Positions 23,513-38,000 of a DNA stretch of 64,000 bases are shown piece by piece. The stretch's first letter is position 1; every line of letters begins with the position of its first letter. Made by a program: the position numbers and the translations under genes. This DNA is from Ypsolopha sequella (lineage: Eukaryota; Arthropoda; Insecta; Lepidoptera; Ypsolophidae). The DNA is taken from positions 25,744,069 through 25,808,068 of the forward strand of contig OW203993.1 in assembly GCA_934047225.1 (NCBI GenBank). Direction: 5' to 3'. The notes below the pieces were generated by a model. The model was not told the origin of the DNA and ran no database searches. It was given only the letters and a program-made list of their open reading frames with translations.

Positions 23513-23962
23513 ATTCACTAATGTAACTACATACCATTATAAAAACTAATTTAGTGAAAAAAATAATGCAGAAATCTCAAATCTCTAAACAATTAGTAAG
23601 GCTACATTATTCATGCTCGGCTGCCAACTACAAATACAATAGTTCTATAATAATCATGGGCTCATTAAATACTCATACAATACAGATGAATGGCATAAAT
23701 ATTATAACTAATAAGTATGATGCGATGTGATAAAAAAATTATTCGATAGATAAGATGATATTTCTTTAAAACCAATACTGAAATCTCAAAGGGAATGTTT
23801 TTGTTGTATTTTCAAGTCAAGATAGTATTTCTAAATGAATGATATCGTAATATAGCCTCATCTCAGCCGATAAAAGTTTTAGTAATAAACTTACTGGATG
23901 AAGACTTAACTCGATGCACACGGTAACAGTTTTGTTACACACGATAACAAGTCTGCCACAAG

Positions 23963-24127
23963 AAAGCCAATTCTGAAGGCTTTAATTTTAGTTATAGTGC
24001 CGTCAAAACTTAAAATTTTCCAAAGTAATTTAACTTCTGTTCCTTAAACTTAAGGACTATTTTGCGATGAAGAAAATTTAGTTTTGACAGCACTAAAACT
24101 AAAATTAAAGCCTTCAGAATCGGCTTT
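23963..24127. repeat. Fold-back element, 'ccgattctgaaggc' family, copy 3
   Basis: Same arms and length as 13501-13667 and 15923-16087. Confidence 0.85.
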
Positions 24128-24948
24128 AATGTGGACCTAGCTTTAAAATACTGATGAATGATGATGGTAATCTAAATTAAAAAAAAAAGTCAAATGAATA
24201 ATAATTATTTTTCCATGGAAATCGCGACAATGTCATAGCAATCGTAATTAGTTTACGTAACACAAATAATACTTGAGTATTGCTTTTAAATAGGGAACAA
24301 ACAGCACCCTCGGTAAAAAAATGACGCAAATCCAAAAAATAAACTAAGTATGTCTAAATGTTTTAAAAGTATTGTTCTCTTGGAGTTTGCGAATATTTTA
24401 TCATATTATATCCCATATAAAATTAGATTAGGCATACATGGAACTAGGCAAGACAAGCCAAGTATATTTCCTGAACGTTATGACAATACGTGATGACGTC
24501 ACAGTTCTACCGAGGTTGCAAAACGTCGCAAAACCCAACCAACAGTCTTAAAACTCAAACATAAACCTATTTCATAACACGTCACAACTTTTCCATAAAC
24601 ATATTTTATGAGAATACAGCAATCAATAGTCTTCAAATACAATGAAGACTACGTTACTAATCCGATAACGAAAAATCAATGTCACCAAATAAGGGGCCCT
24701 ACACATGCAACTTACAAACGCAGCTGCAGTTTAGACTTGCGTGTATACTCTCCCTAAAACTATTATTTCATTCTAATGACTATTTTAAAATACACAAGAT
24801 TCAAGTTTTACAAGTTAATTGTTACATCGGATAAATATTATTGTGTTCGATAATGATGATTGTAATATACGACGAAATCAGACGCCTGCGCCGTTCAATG
24901 CTTACACAAAAGTATAAGTAGTAATTTTGAACTCTTATTACATGATAA

Positions 24949-25178
24949 TTAACAACAACGTACTGCGTAAGATACATTCTTCGCTACTTTATACACAACT
25001 TGCCAATCTATGAGTTTTTGGGGCAATGTCATAGAAATTCCTACAATGTGCCTTTTCGGGTGCAATTTTTTGATAAAATCTATCACCTCATCCCAAAAAT
25101 GGTAACAATTTATCCATTCAATGGCAAGGTCAACAACAATGACAGTCACGTGTAGTTTCTTGAAATAACTATCTTATA
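24949..25178 (-). CDS. Possible terminal exon or gene remnant, unrecognised
   Basis: A 60-plus-residue open frame ends in TAA at 24949. Its composition looks protein-like: Trp, aromatic and charged residues are balanced (IEWINCYHFWDEVIDFIKKL, then HPKRHIVGISMTLPQKLIDW). It is bounded upstream by a stop near 25175, with an acceptor-like tataagatag just after that stop. I do not recognise the family. It sits between the msps 3' end and the zinc-finger gene and could be the last exon of a nested gene, a decayed gene, or chance. Confidence 0.3.
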
Positions 25179-25631
25179 AGCGGGAGTCATTGAAAATTTT
25201 AAATAAAGGATTACCCCTTGATATAAAATAAATAAACTAAGCACCGATAAACAAGGCTGGACTCCATCTCCTTGATAATTATTAACATTGTTGTGAAAGA
25301 AAAAAACAATAATCAGGGGTATCTTTCCAATAAGATTTTTGGACGTATCACGTTTCTACTGTACTTAACAAATAATACAAGGCATAGGAACAAACAAAAA
25401 CGAATTGCGTATATATTAAAAACCTGACCACGAAAATAAAAAACTTTGCCATATTGCGGAAAACAAATGGAACTACGTTTCTCCACTGGCAACACTAAAT
25501 TTAAACGTCATTATATCGATTGCTGTCAAAAGAATGATTTGTTTTTTTTTTATGTTTGTGTGTGCTGTCAAGTGTAGTGTTGTTTTTTTTGTGTGTGAGT
25601 ATGAGATTTGACGCTCCTAGAGCAGGTTTTT

Positions 25632-25637
25632 TTTATT
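25632..25637 (-). terminator. Candidate poly(A) signal for msps
   Basis: Minus-strand AATAAA about 280 nt after the msps stop codon (25916-25918). Plausible spacing only. Confidence 0.4.
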
Positions 25638-25915
25638 TTCCCGGTCAGACTTTTTTATATATGTATGTACATCGTGTTCAAAGGGCCAGAGAGAAGCACG
25701 AAACTCGTTTAATTTTCTTTCTTATTTCTAAAACCACAGAAACTGTTTTGAAAACTTCAGCGGTGGCAGAATGAATAATGGTCACAATGTTTAGGCGTCT
25801 ACACAAAAATGAATGTTGCTACAACGCTAGAAGTTTCCAAACTGTCCTTGACCGCAAATATAGAGACAAAGGAGTGTGTGACATAGAGAGAGCTAGAGTG
25901 TTGAAAGGGACGGCC

Positions 25916-26011
25916 TTATCTCTTGGAGGAGCTCTTGATCTGTTGTAGTTTTAGGCGTAGAGCGTCCACATCCGCTTCGTTTTTATGTGAGATCACCTGT
26001 GTGGAGTTCAG
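25916..26011 (-). CDS. msps: msps terminal exon
   Basis: Acceptor ttccag|CTG, phase 0; 31 residues ending DALRLKLQQIKSSSKR and TAA. This helical Lys/Leu-rich tail is the conserved CKAP5 C-terminus. Confidence 0.92.
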   Translation of the reverse strand: MNSTQVISHKNEADVDALRLKLQQIKSSSKR

Positions 26012-29000
26012 CTGGAATGGAGAAATACAAATATATATGATTGTTTATGAGCACAGATATCAGGAGAGATACATTAACATTAACATTTTGCGATGGATAT
26101 CCATCCACCCATCAGCCTAGTTCGTCCACTGCTGGACATAACCTTTCCAGGACTTTGCCACTCCCGGCGGTCATCCAGGAAGAATTGCCCATACTCACAC
26201 ACGCTGGGCAGACGGGTTGGTGAGCGCGGTGCCGGAACCCTCGCACTAGTGACGCCGCTGCCCGTCACCAGTATGTTCCATATAAGGCCCGGCTATTAGG
26301 GATGGATATACCACCATCCATCGGTCCCAGGCATGGTGGTTCTCCTGGTTTTTTGCCTGTGAGCTGTCCTCTTACTCTCCCCCGAATAATAGATAGAGTG
26401 ATTCAAGAGGAAGGTTTATATGTATAATACATGCCCGTGAGGAGCCGGGGCGGGTCGCTAGTTCTCTATAGAAAACAGCAATTTCATATGTAAAGACCTA
26501 ATATATCGCTTTCGGTTTCAAAGGTACGCGTGATTGGCTAGAGACGATGTGTCACATTATTTCTAGCCAATCACGTTACGTTTGAAAGCAATAGAGATAG
26601 ATGTTGAAGTTAAACAATAAGACCCCAGGTTGAGCTTTATCTTCCACTGGCTTCTACTTCTATTCATCCTCTCTAGATTTGTTTATTTATTTACATAAAA
26701 TTTGTATAACATAACAGTAGTCCAATGCGCTATACAAATTAATAAAATGTTACAATATTAAGTACATATTAAGTAAGTAACAATATAACAGTCAGAAATC
26801 AAAAACAAAAATACAAAACAATAGAATTAAAAATAAGTCTCATGCAGGCTTCATCTCACAGAACTTCAAACACTCCCGATAAACATCCATCCAACAGTCA
26901 GCGAACAGGTCACACTGTGGTTCTGCTGACAGCAGCGAGCACTGCTGGCTCGCGGGAGCGGAGTGGCGGTGCACCTCGGTCGCTACACTGGGCACGTGCA
27001 GCAGGTGGTGGTGACGCGCGCAATAATGACGTTACAGCGTCCACAAGCTGCGGGCAATCAGCATGCGACACACCACAATCAGCAGCTCAACACTACGCCT
27101 TACTTCTAAAGATTTATTATATACAGTGTGTCCCTCGTACAAGTGCACATCCGAAAAGGGGTGAAACTAGACCTTATTTTATCGACAAAAACGACAAAAA
27201 AATGTTTTTTTTTTTTTTTGGAAAATCTGTTTTATAAATTGACTATGTATAAAATATGTCATAACTTTTGATCTATCGCGAGTAATGCAATTAAATAAAA
27301 CTGTTATAATCCTTAGGAATAGACGTTGCATACGAAATCAAAAACAAAACATAATCAACTACCATTACCATAAAAATAATATCCTAAAAGAATATTTCTT
27401 GAATTTTTCCGTATTTCCGTATTTTTTTTCATTTCACTGTACTTTTATTCCTATTTATCATTGCCTATTCAATTATCTTTCTAAGAAAAAAAAAACAACG
27501 TTCTATCATAAACACAATATTTTCTACAAGCGGTTAACCAAAGGCACTGCGCTCTCGTCCCATACAAATATACCCAGGCGGAGTATTTTTTCAAGATTAA
27601 AAATAAAATGAAAAAAAAAATTTTTTTTCTTTGTTTTTGCCGATATATTTAGATATAGTTTCACCCACTTTCGGATGTGCACTTGTACGAGGGACACACT
27701 TTTTATACATGTCCAATACAACGTATACGGAAGTTTATATTGCAATGCTGGATTACCTCAAACTGTGGGTCAATGTTCTGTGGTCTGTTCTCGTTGATGG
27801 AGTCTGTGAGCACCCTGTTGTCAATGGGCGTGCGAGCTTGCGACACGGGGGTCATGCAGTCGGACTTCAGACCTGCTTTAGCCTGAAATTTTGCAAGAAA
27901 GGCACGTGTAGAGTGTCGATACTGTTGATTGTTGGCACTTGGTAAAACGTGGATTACATAACGAACAGAAAACCACTTGTACAAATCCTACAGTTCATTA
28001 TTATATATACCTATACAGGGTGTACAAAGAATGCGACCTTTAAATTAAAACACATAATCTAATGATCATACTGAAGTACTCTCTGAAGACAAATACAATC
28101 GTAAAACATCAGAGAAGATATTCAACTGTAACTTAAAGACTTTAACTCGCAAGAGGAAGGTCTATTTTAGAACGCTGCGCGTGAACAGCTGTTTCACGGA
28201 TGGCGCTGCCACAAAAAAGGCCCGTAACTAGTTGCGTTAAGGTTCACACAGTTTTGTTTGAAACTCAAATATTTCCCTAACTAATGGTTCACGCGGGTAT
28301 ATTTTTGGGAAAAGTGGTTCAGTATGATCGGTAGAATAATATGTAGTTTCATTTAAAGGTAGCAGTCTATTTATACCCGGTATAGGTAATGTCGGGGCCA
28401 TAATATCATGAATTGATAATCAAGAGTTTTAAGAGTCTTTTAACAAAAAGTGAAAAATAGGTGTAACGACGAGCGAAGGTTGCCGAGCCGAGCGAAGCGT
28501 AGCGAATCGAGGTGACCCCTGAAGTCTTAACAGAATTCATGATATGGACAATTCTACGATATGGCTACGACTTATACATAATAGAAGTTATAAAATTATT
28601 AGACGCTGCCCGCTCTAAAAAATCTTTTGATCTTGTCTTGTTTGCCTGGAACTTAGCGGGGAACGAGTGTCTGCTAGGGGGGCTTAAGCCCCCAATCATA
28701 GAATTTGTTCATACACTGGTGGACATAAAAATCGACTCAAGCATTGTTGTTCTACATTTAAGGAAATAACCCAATCATACAAACATACAACAAAAGGGCG
28801 CCCTTTGGCGAAAATAACTTCATAGTGCTTCCGTGTTACGGAGAATTCTAGTATCGGAGCACACATATTCGAAATTATTATTATGTGCTAGGTTGTTAGT
28901 TTTACAGTCTGAGAAAGAAGGAGGCCTATACCTTTAAAATGATATATATATAACATATGTTTGTTTGTATGATTGGGTTATTCCCTTGAATGTAGGACAA

Positions 29001-32000
29001 CAATGCTTGAGTCGATTTTTATGTCCACCAGTGTAGAATCCCCCCCCTTCTGCCGCCAATGGATATGGTGGAGCAAGCAGGGGGATGGTCCGCAACATTC
29101 ACACCTGTCCCTAACACCGCAGAAGGTTTTTTTTTTAATCTTATTTATTTTATAAGCCATACATCTTAAGATTAATTCGGCTTAAAATAATTACAATGAT
29201 TAAACTTTAGATGTTATTATGATTTGTTAAACAGTTGGGACTATGAGTACTATGAGTATTTTTATAATATTCAGATCTAAGGTTCAGTGAGTATATTATG
29301 AAACTTACAAATCTATCAATATATTCGGCGTGAACCCTGAACTTAAGATTTCATGGAGAAAGAAGAGAAAATCGCCAGTAGAGCACCGAGTTTCATTTAA
29401 CAAATCCAACCTACATTGTTCGTTGATTTTACACTCGAGCACTAAGTGTAGGAGGTCCTCTTCTCTCTCACATCGTGTACAGTTTGGATCGTCTCTTTTT
29501 TTCATGATGAAGTTAAACTTGTTAAGTGGAATGTGGTAAGTTCGAGTTCGGAAGCATATAACTAGATATTTTCTGTTGAGGTTTCTTGAGGCGAACCAAG
29601 GTACGCGAGGTGGTTCTTCTACAATGGTCCTGTACCAGATGCCCTTGTTTTGAGAGCAATCATTAAAATAGGATTTAAATTTTATATAATTGTCGTTTTT
29701 AATAAATATTTAAATTTACAGTATTATAAAAAGTAAAATGTCACAACTTTACCTGTAGTGCTCGCAGTCTCTCTAGGAAGATAACGTGTGACTTTTCTTC
29801 GTTTTCATTGTTAATGTCTGTAACAAAACAGTTTCGTGAGTATATCTGCATATAAACAAATTTTTAAAAATTAAATACACTATAACAGCTTTTAAAGTTT
29901 AAAAAAATATATAAATATGCTGATAAATAGGATATACAAATATAAGGAAATATCAAGATATATTTCTTGAGATATATTAGCTGCACCGAGTGGACTCAGA
30001 GCCCCGTGCATAAGAAGTGGCGGCAATGTCTCGCAAGCTTTGGTGTATAAAGTTTTATTATTATTATTTTCTTTTCTTTTGTATTTTTCATAATTTTGTG
30101 TGTCGTAATATAGCCTGTTTTTTTTAATTACTATTATGTAAGTTTAAATCTGGCTGGAATAAAGACATTTTATTATTTATTATTATTATTATTATCATTT
30201 CGGGTCCGATCTGGACCCGGCATCAGTCGAGTTTTGACATAGACGAATAGTATTTATTCGTCCATGGTTTTGATTAAAAAAGATCGGACCCGAAATATAT
30301 CTTGATATTTCCTTATATTTGGATATCCTATTTATCAGTATATTTATATTATTAAAAAACATCTAAACTAATATGATATAGAGGCAGCGTTGTCTCTGGA
30401 ACTGTGGAACTGCAGAACTGATTTCGAACATTCTTTCTATATTCTAATCTTGAGCCTCTCACAATGAACATAGGCTTCAAAATATCCCTTACTAGCTTTT
30501 GCCTGCGGCTTCGTTTTTATGACAGTCAGTGACTGTATATTTCCAATGTGACAGATGTGTGTGACAGACAGATGTCCAATGGCAGGCGTCAACATTGACA
30601 GACTTAAAAAGTTAAAATGTCAATAGTGAAAAGTGACAGACAGCGTCGCTCTACCTCCCACAGCCCACGCTCCACGTAGTTCCGCAAGTAGAACGAGCTG
30701 CCCCCTACATGTACGTACCTATATTCTCGTTAGTAAAGTCGTGCTTGTATATGTTGGCTGCGGCGAGACGGCGTCGCTCCGCCACCTCCCGCAGCCCGCG
30801 CTCCACGTAGTTCCGCAAGTAGAACGAGCTGCCCCCTACATGTACGTACCTATATTATCGTTAGTAAAGTCGTGCTTCTATATGTTGGCTGCGGCGAGAC
30901 GGCGTCGCTCCGCCACCTCCCGCAGCCCGCGCTCCACGTAGTTCCGCAAGTAGAACGAGCTGCCCCCTACATGTACGTACCTATATTCTCGTTAGTAAAG
31001 TCGTGCTTGTATATGTTGGCTGCGGCGAGACGGCGTCGCTCCGCCACCTCCCGCAGCCCGCGCTCCACGTAGTTCCGCAAGTAGAACGAGCTGCCCCCTA
31101 CATGTACGTACCTATATTCTCGTTAGTAAAGTCGTGCTTGTATATGTTGGCTGCGGCGAGACGGCGTCGCTCCGCCACCTCCCGCAGCCCGCGCTCCACG
31201 TAGTTCCGCAAGTAGAACGAGCTGCCCCCTACATGTACGTACCTATATTCTCGTTAGTAAAGTCGTGCTTGTATATGTTGGCTGCGACGAGACGGCGTCG
31301 CTCCGCCACCTCCCGCAGCCCGCGCTCCACGTAGTTCCGCAAGTAGAACGAGCTGCCCCCTACATGTACGTACCTATATTCTCGTTAGTAAAGTCGTGCT
31401 TGTATATGTTGGCTGCGACGAGACGGCGTCGCTCCGCCACCTCCCGCAGCCCGCGCTCCACGTAGTTCCGCAAGTAGAACGAGCTGCCCCCTACATGTAC
31501 GTACCTATATTCTCGTTAGTAAAGTCGTGCTTGTATATGTTGGCTGCGGCGAGACGGCGTCGCTCTGCCACCTCCCGCAGCCCGCGCTCCACGTAGTTCC
31601 GGAAGTAGAACGAGCTGCCCCCTACATGTACGTACCTATATTCTCGTTAGTAAAGTCGTGCTTGTATATGTTGGCTGCGGCGAGACGGCGTCGCTCTGCC
31701 ACCTCCCGCAGCCCGCGCTCCACGTAGTTCCGGAAGTAGAACGAGCTACCCTGCATGAACGTCCAGATGTCCACTTCAGGGTGACGCTCCTGGAATTTAA
31801 ACTGTTCGTTGTACGCAATGTGCGGGATGCGTGTTCATCATTAATCTATACCAGCACTCGTAGCATAGTGTTTAATCGCGCGCAACGCCACTTAGTTGAA
31901 TTACAAGTGCGAGGAGCGTGACACGATTTTTTTGCGATTAAACAGTATGTCACACTCCTCGCACCTGTGATTCAACTAAGCCTCGTCGCGCGCGATTAAA

Positions 32001-35000
32001 CACTTTGCTACTGGGCCTGGTGTCAGTGAACAAGTGCCTTAAATTAAAATACAATACATAATCAACTAACCATATTGTACAACTTTCCCAAAGAAAAATA
32101 CCAGTGAAACAGAATAAATATTTTCACGATACCGTGAATTTTGTATAAGCAGTTCAAACTTTATTTCATTCAGCGTGTTCAATTCTTTGGGAAAGTTGTT
32201 CAGTTTGATCAAAAGATAATGTGGTTTTATTTAAAGATACCTTCACCTTTATCCTTTAACCCTACAGTAGTCGCGCTGCATATAGAAGCGTTTGTAGTCG
32301 CGTGGATTACATATGTAGGCCAATTTATAAGTAACAAAAAACAAGTTGTATCCTTTTTATTATTATTTATTATTCAGTCTTAAGTGTTTAAATTGAAGCT
32401 TTTTCTTTAAAAAAATCGTAACAAACAAAATATATACCTCCACTGGTATACAAAAAAAAATAAAAACAAAAATTACCCCTTATTTGGTTATAGCAATCAC
32501 ACTGTCTGACTTATTTATAGTTATTAGGAACTGTGTAGCTTATTATTATAGCTGCACAGCTCCTGTGACTCAACCGCACGCGACCGATGTCCTCGCAACA
32601 CTGTGCGCATGCGCAATGTATCTGTCTTCAACTACACTGAGCGTCGAAAGAATCATTTTAACAGATTTGATTTGTTTTAAGGTCTTGTACGCGTGGATTA
32701 CATATGTAATCCACGCGACCACTCTTGGGTTAAACTGGGTATTCTACCCTTAAATACTGCATTCGCAAAGTTTCCATTGGTTTCTGTAAACTAGAATTAC
32801 AGAACTTTGCGATGGAAAACTTTTCAATGGAAACTTTGCGATGGCAACATACAAAATACATAGGTAATAAGGTTTTGTTGAACAACTATTGAGTGAATTT
32901 TGAATTTAAGTGTTCTGTTTCGATTAATTAGAAAAAGGCGGGAACTCGCAATCCGGCTGCGATACCACTCTTATTAAAAATAAAATAAAACAGTATATAA
33001 ATATTTTCGTTACATACCCGTAAATCATACAATCGTTCTAAAGCGTCGCTGTCATGTTCTTTACTGCCGATCCTTTTTAGTATTAGAGCCAATTCTTCAT
33101 GAACTCCACGGGGCAACCTGAGTAAATAAATACATTTTATATTTAAGTAGCACATACACGAATATTTTCAAATAGAATAGGCTGCTACAGGTAATAGAGC
33201 TGATGCCGGGCTCGACTGTGGAGGTACCACCATCTTACTTGGAGACCCCATCGAAGTAATTCGGGGGAGAATAAGAGGACAGCTCACATGCAAAAAAACC
33301 AGGAGGCCCACCATGCCTGGGACCGATGAATGGCGGTATATCCATTCCTAATAGCCGGGCCTTATATGGAACAGACTGGTGACGGGCAGCGGCGTCACTG
33401 ATGCGAGGGTTCCGGCACCGCGCTCTCCAACCCAGCTGCCCAGCGTGTGTGAGTATGGACAATTCTCACATGATGACCACTCAAGTATGTGTTGACACAG
33501 ATCTGAGACTCATGCGAATATGTGTAAAGTCGCCGTCAATAGAAATTGTGGACTATGTAAACAAACCGTTTTCTCAATTTTTCTCAAGGTTCTGTCACGG
33601 AGTCTCACTGAACATTATTCCGAATCATGAAGCATGAAGTCTTACCAGACATTCACTGTATTTCATCATGAAATATTCAATAATCACCAGTTAATTACGG
33701 AAAATCATAGAATCAATAGTAAATTCTGTACTGCGTCGAGATTGCTGTCATATTTTTTTCTCATCGAATCTGTATTGTCTTTGAAAATTGGTGATGTACG
33801 AATCTATTTGAATATAAATCTATTTTATTCATGATGCTATTTTATTCCGTCATTTTTTTTTTGACAGCGTTACTTCATAATCTTTGACATAATCGTGTGT
33901 GTGATTCTATCGAGAGCTGTGTGATCGATTTGACTACCGATTCATCAGAATATTTTAGCGATAAATCAAATAAAGAAAATTAATTAATCACCTAACATAT
34001 TTTAATCACATACTTACCCATCTCTAGATAGTTCACCTATTCATAGACAAAGACAACATGGCGCTTTGTTTACATAGTCCACAATTTCTATTGACGGCTA
34101 CTTTAGTAGCAGATCTATGCAAAAAATATATGGCCCTTAAAAATGCGATTTTAGGTTGTAATCCTATGAAAATAGGATCCAACGCGTACTCTAAGATGCA
34201 TATCATCCGTTACTCTCTACTATCCTAACCACATCCTGAAGGCACGGTCTTCCCTACTATTACAGTGCCCCCCGGTCTACTCTTGGATATGCAATGGTTC
34301 CTGTAGTCACATAAAACATGGGGCTTCAGGGGGCTAGTGTAAATCTTTGTGTTAATTCGTTAATCGAGTCTGGTCAAGCCACGCTGGGATCAGTGCATTT
34401 CATTCATTCATACAACTTAATTGATGACCTGCAGACCCACTGTAAGACACGTTACTGAGCACCCAGTACTGACATCAATCGAACCCATGACCTTAGAGTG
34501 ACTGAGACACAAGACGTATCAATGAGTGACCATTTACCTTCCAGCATTGAGAGCCATATTGTTGCTGCCGACTGACGTAAGTAGAGATCCGTTGTTCACA
34601 TTGTCTGTTGGCTCCTTTTTCTCGTCGAGTTTTAGTTGCTAAAAAGACAAAAGGTAATTGAATTACAGCTGATATTTATTGAGCATTAATTTCAGTCCTT
34701 TTTAGGGTTCCGTACCCAAAGGTCTGTCACCAGGCTGTATCTCATGAACCGTGATAATTAGACAGTTGAAATTTTCACAGATGATATATTTCTGTTGCCG
34801 TTATAACAACAAATACTAAAAAACAGAATAAAATAAATATTTAAGGGGGCTCCCATACAACAGACATATATTTTTTTTGCCGTTTTTATAGATTGCACTT
34901 GGCCGTTTTTTTTAAATTACAAAACTGAAGAATGGAACAGCAATATAGTAGTACCGTTTACATAATCGCGTATGAATCTTCGCCACTCTTCGGCAAAGGT

Positions 35001-38000
35001 CTTATTTCCGTATACGTATTTCCGCTTCCTATAAAACCCATGACAGACAGGACACGTCCGGTCGCTACAGACAACCAAAATGACACTCATTATTGCCACC
35101 GGTTCCACTTGCATGCACATTTTCGTAATTAAAATAACTGTTGCTCCTATTCTCTTTCTAATAAGTGTGCAAATGCAACTGCAATGTTTAGTCAGGCCGG
35201 TCTCACTTATCACGTGACCCGCGCCGCGGTGTTCCCCCCGCGCGGGGATTCGAGCAGAGTAATTCCGACAGTCAGTGTAAAAAAAGCTCTCGTGCGTAGT
35301 GATTCGGTACTTTCTCGCTTGCGTGGTACCTTATTATTAAGTTATTATTTATTTCTATTTATTTATTTAGGTAGCGTTCCTAAACGCCAGGGTAAAGGTA
35401 AAAATTAACTGTCACCTCTTTCACAACCACCCGAGTAAAAACGAACAGCTCGAATTCTTTCAATAAACTACGTCAGAAATGTCACTTTGACAGTTAAATT
35501 TACATTTACGCGGGCGTTTAGGATCGCACGCAACTCTATATTAATTTAGCTGCAAAACAATAGAAGTTCCAAGTTCCTAAAAATGGCTATTGTTTTTTAT
35601 GTGTTCTAATCATAGTTGTGTTAATTTTTGTTTATTGTTTTAAGTATCCTTATGGATGAACAGGCAGTGACAGAATAACAGCGTCCCTTTGCTTCTGGCT
35701 TAAGGGACAAAAGCTGAGTCACCGACCTTTTCAACAGAACCTGTCTAATCCTAAATAGTCTTTAAGTATTATGTGTTGTGTTCTGTTAAATAAAAATCTT
35801 TTTATTTTATTTATTTATTTATATTACAAAAATGACAATCTAGTTTTACAAAGGTGCATCAAAAACCTGTGGGGATTTATCCGTACAGCCTATTCCTCTT
35901 AAAAACTTAACTAAACTACAGTAGTATCGACAGTAGGCTGTTATAAAAAGATGTCGAAGCACGGGTGGGAGCTAGTTTGCACTTACAATAGTTTGTTCAG
36001 GGCTCTCACAATTTATGATTCGGCTATTTTCGGGAACACGAAAACTGTCGAAGATTTCTATGCGCAATATCTGTGTGGCAGATCTGTACATCACTCACCT
36101 TCAGCACTTTGAGCAAGTACGAATAGAGATCGGACTCGTTGATGTCGACCAGCGTGAGGTGGTTCATTATCGAAGCTCCCTTCATCTTGACTAGAGTGTG
36201 GACTAGGGTCTTTACGGTTCTGCGAACAAACATCCATAATATTATAATTTTTATAGCGAAATACATGGCATTGGATACTCTAAATATTAGGAAAAATCAA
36301 TTAGAAACATATTCCAAACAAGATTTTTTTTTTTAAGGACATCTAGAACTACAATTATCTTTGTTACCTGTAAGGGGTATCGCTCATTTCCGAATTCTTC
36401 TTCCAGTAGCTATTGGGATACGTCTTGTAGAACAGATGTAACTTGTATAAAACCGCGTCGTAGTCTGAAAACATGACATATACACATTCACAGCAAAACT
36501 TCATCGAAATTTCGTCGGCACATCGCAGAATTGGGCATATCATAATCTGCCTGGGCAGATCATACTTCTGTTAAAACTAGGAGAGCCTCCGCGCTCCGCT
36601 CGTCGTCGCACCTATCTTTGACTTTTGGCGAAAGATGTTCGATTTCATACTTTACGATTTGCCCAATTCTATGATTTAGAATAGAAGAAATTTAGACCAT
36701 ATAAGACTCTAAGAGAAGAATAGAATGACATTTATTTCGACCAACTTAAGGATCATAATTATAACATACACAAATACACATACACATAAGAGCACAATAA
36801 ATCAAAAAATAAACATATAATAATTACACACAGTCAAACCGTTCCGCGAATTCGTTCAAGATACAGTAGCGGCTGGCCCGCACCCTGCGCAACAGGGATG
36901 TGCACCGCACGCGCATGGTTATATAAAAGCAATCCACATGCGCTTCCGAGAACATCCCCGAAGCGCTACAGAAGCGAGGCATCCCCAAAAGCACTCTGAT
37001 TTGCCCACGACATAAATACCATAATATAATACAAATAAGTACAATATTCATTCATTCATTTTGTAGGGCTTCGAAAACCGAACATTTAAAATGTATACCC
37101 TGTTCGAATGTACGAAGCGTTCGAATTTAGGGATGGGCAAACTACGGCCAGCGGGCCATTTCCGGCCTACGAACGGTTGCAATTCGGCCCGCGACCATCG
37201 ACCCAGAAGTAGATAATAACATAGCATAAATCACGAAGCAAAATTTCAACCATTTCAGATCGCGTGTTTCTAAACTATTTCATACTAATATACATGATTT
37301 GAATATCTATAGTTCACGACATTTAATTTTTCATAAATAAGAGATCTTTTAATCACGTTGAAACCTATGAAATAAATTGTTATTTACCATCTGCAATGTA
37401 ATGTATTTATTACCTATATTTGATAGATTCCTGTTTATTGTTACTTGATGATTCCGTGAGGAGAAACCGGTTGGAGTTCTATATCCTATGAAGTTTATTG
37501 CGGAAAATACAAATTTGTAGATATATTAATAATTTGCAATATTCCGCTAAACACTCCCACCATGCTATACCAAATATTTGCTGTCGAGCGGTCGGGCGGA
37601 CTACACATCCCGAGGATGCCTCGTTTAGAGGCGAAACACGTGTCGATAAGTTTTCTTGCTTGTTATTTAAGATTGCTTTATTTTGTGCTCGTACTGCTTG
37701 CTTTGCTTGTGCATGTTTTATGCGGGAGGGCGGGCGGTGCTTGAGTCTGCATTTTGAATAGCATGGTGGGAGTGTTTAGCGGAATATTGCAAATTATTAA
37801 TATATCTACAAATTTATGATGGACTTCCGCAAAGTAACGCCTTTTTCAATAAATTTTAGAAAATACAAATATTTTTATTACAATAAAGAATTATATTATA
37901 GCCAAAAATTCAAAAACCTGGCCTTCCATAGATACTGTTTGTAAATATTGGCCGTTTGCCCATCCCTGGATCATAGTATGTAGATATTTTGAAAGGCATT

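Noticed and set aside
26842..27237. 131-codon plus-strand frame
   Set aside because: No family features; it runs across a GC-rich patch into the left end of a TIR element.
31505..31635. Repeat units as alternative cassette exons
   Set aside because: Each unit's only AG upstream (catgtag) lies 14 nt after the previous donor, with no pyrimidine tract, and the unit length would shift the frame.
30641..31735. CRISPR-like array
   Set aside because: Units are contiguous 131-bp copies with no variable spacers, in a eukaryotic intron.
30633..31921. Series of plus-strand 66-residue open frames at 131-bp steps
   Set aside because: Antisense shadows of the duplicated msps exon units.
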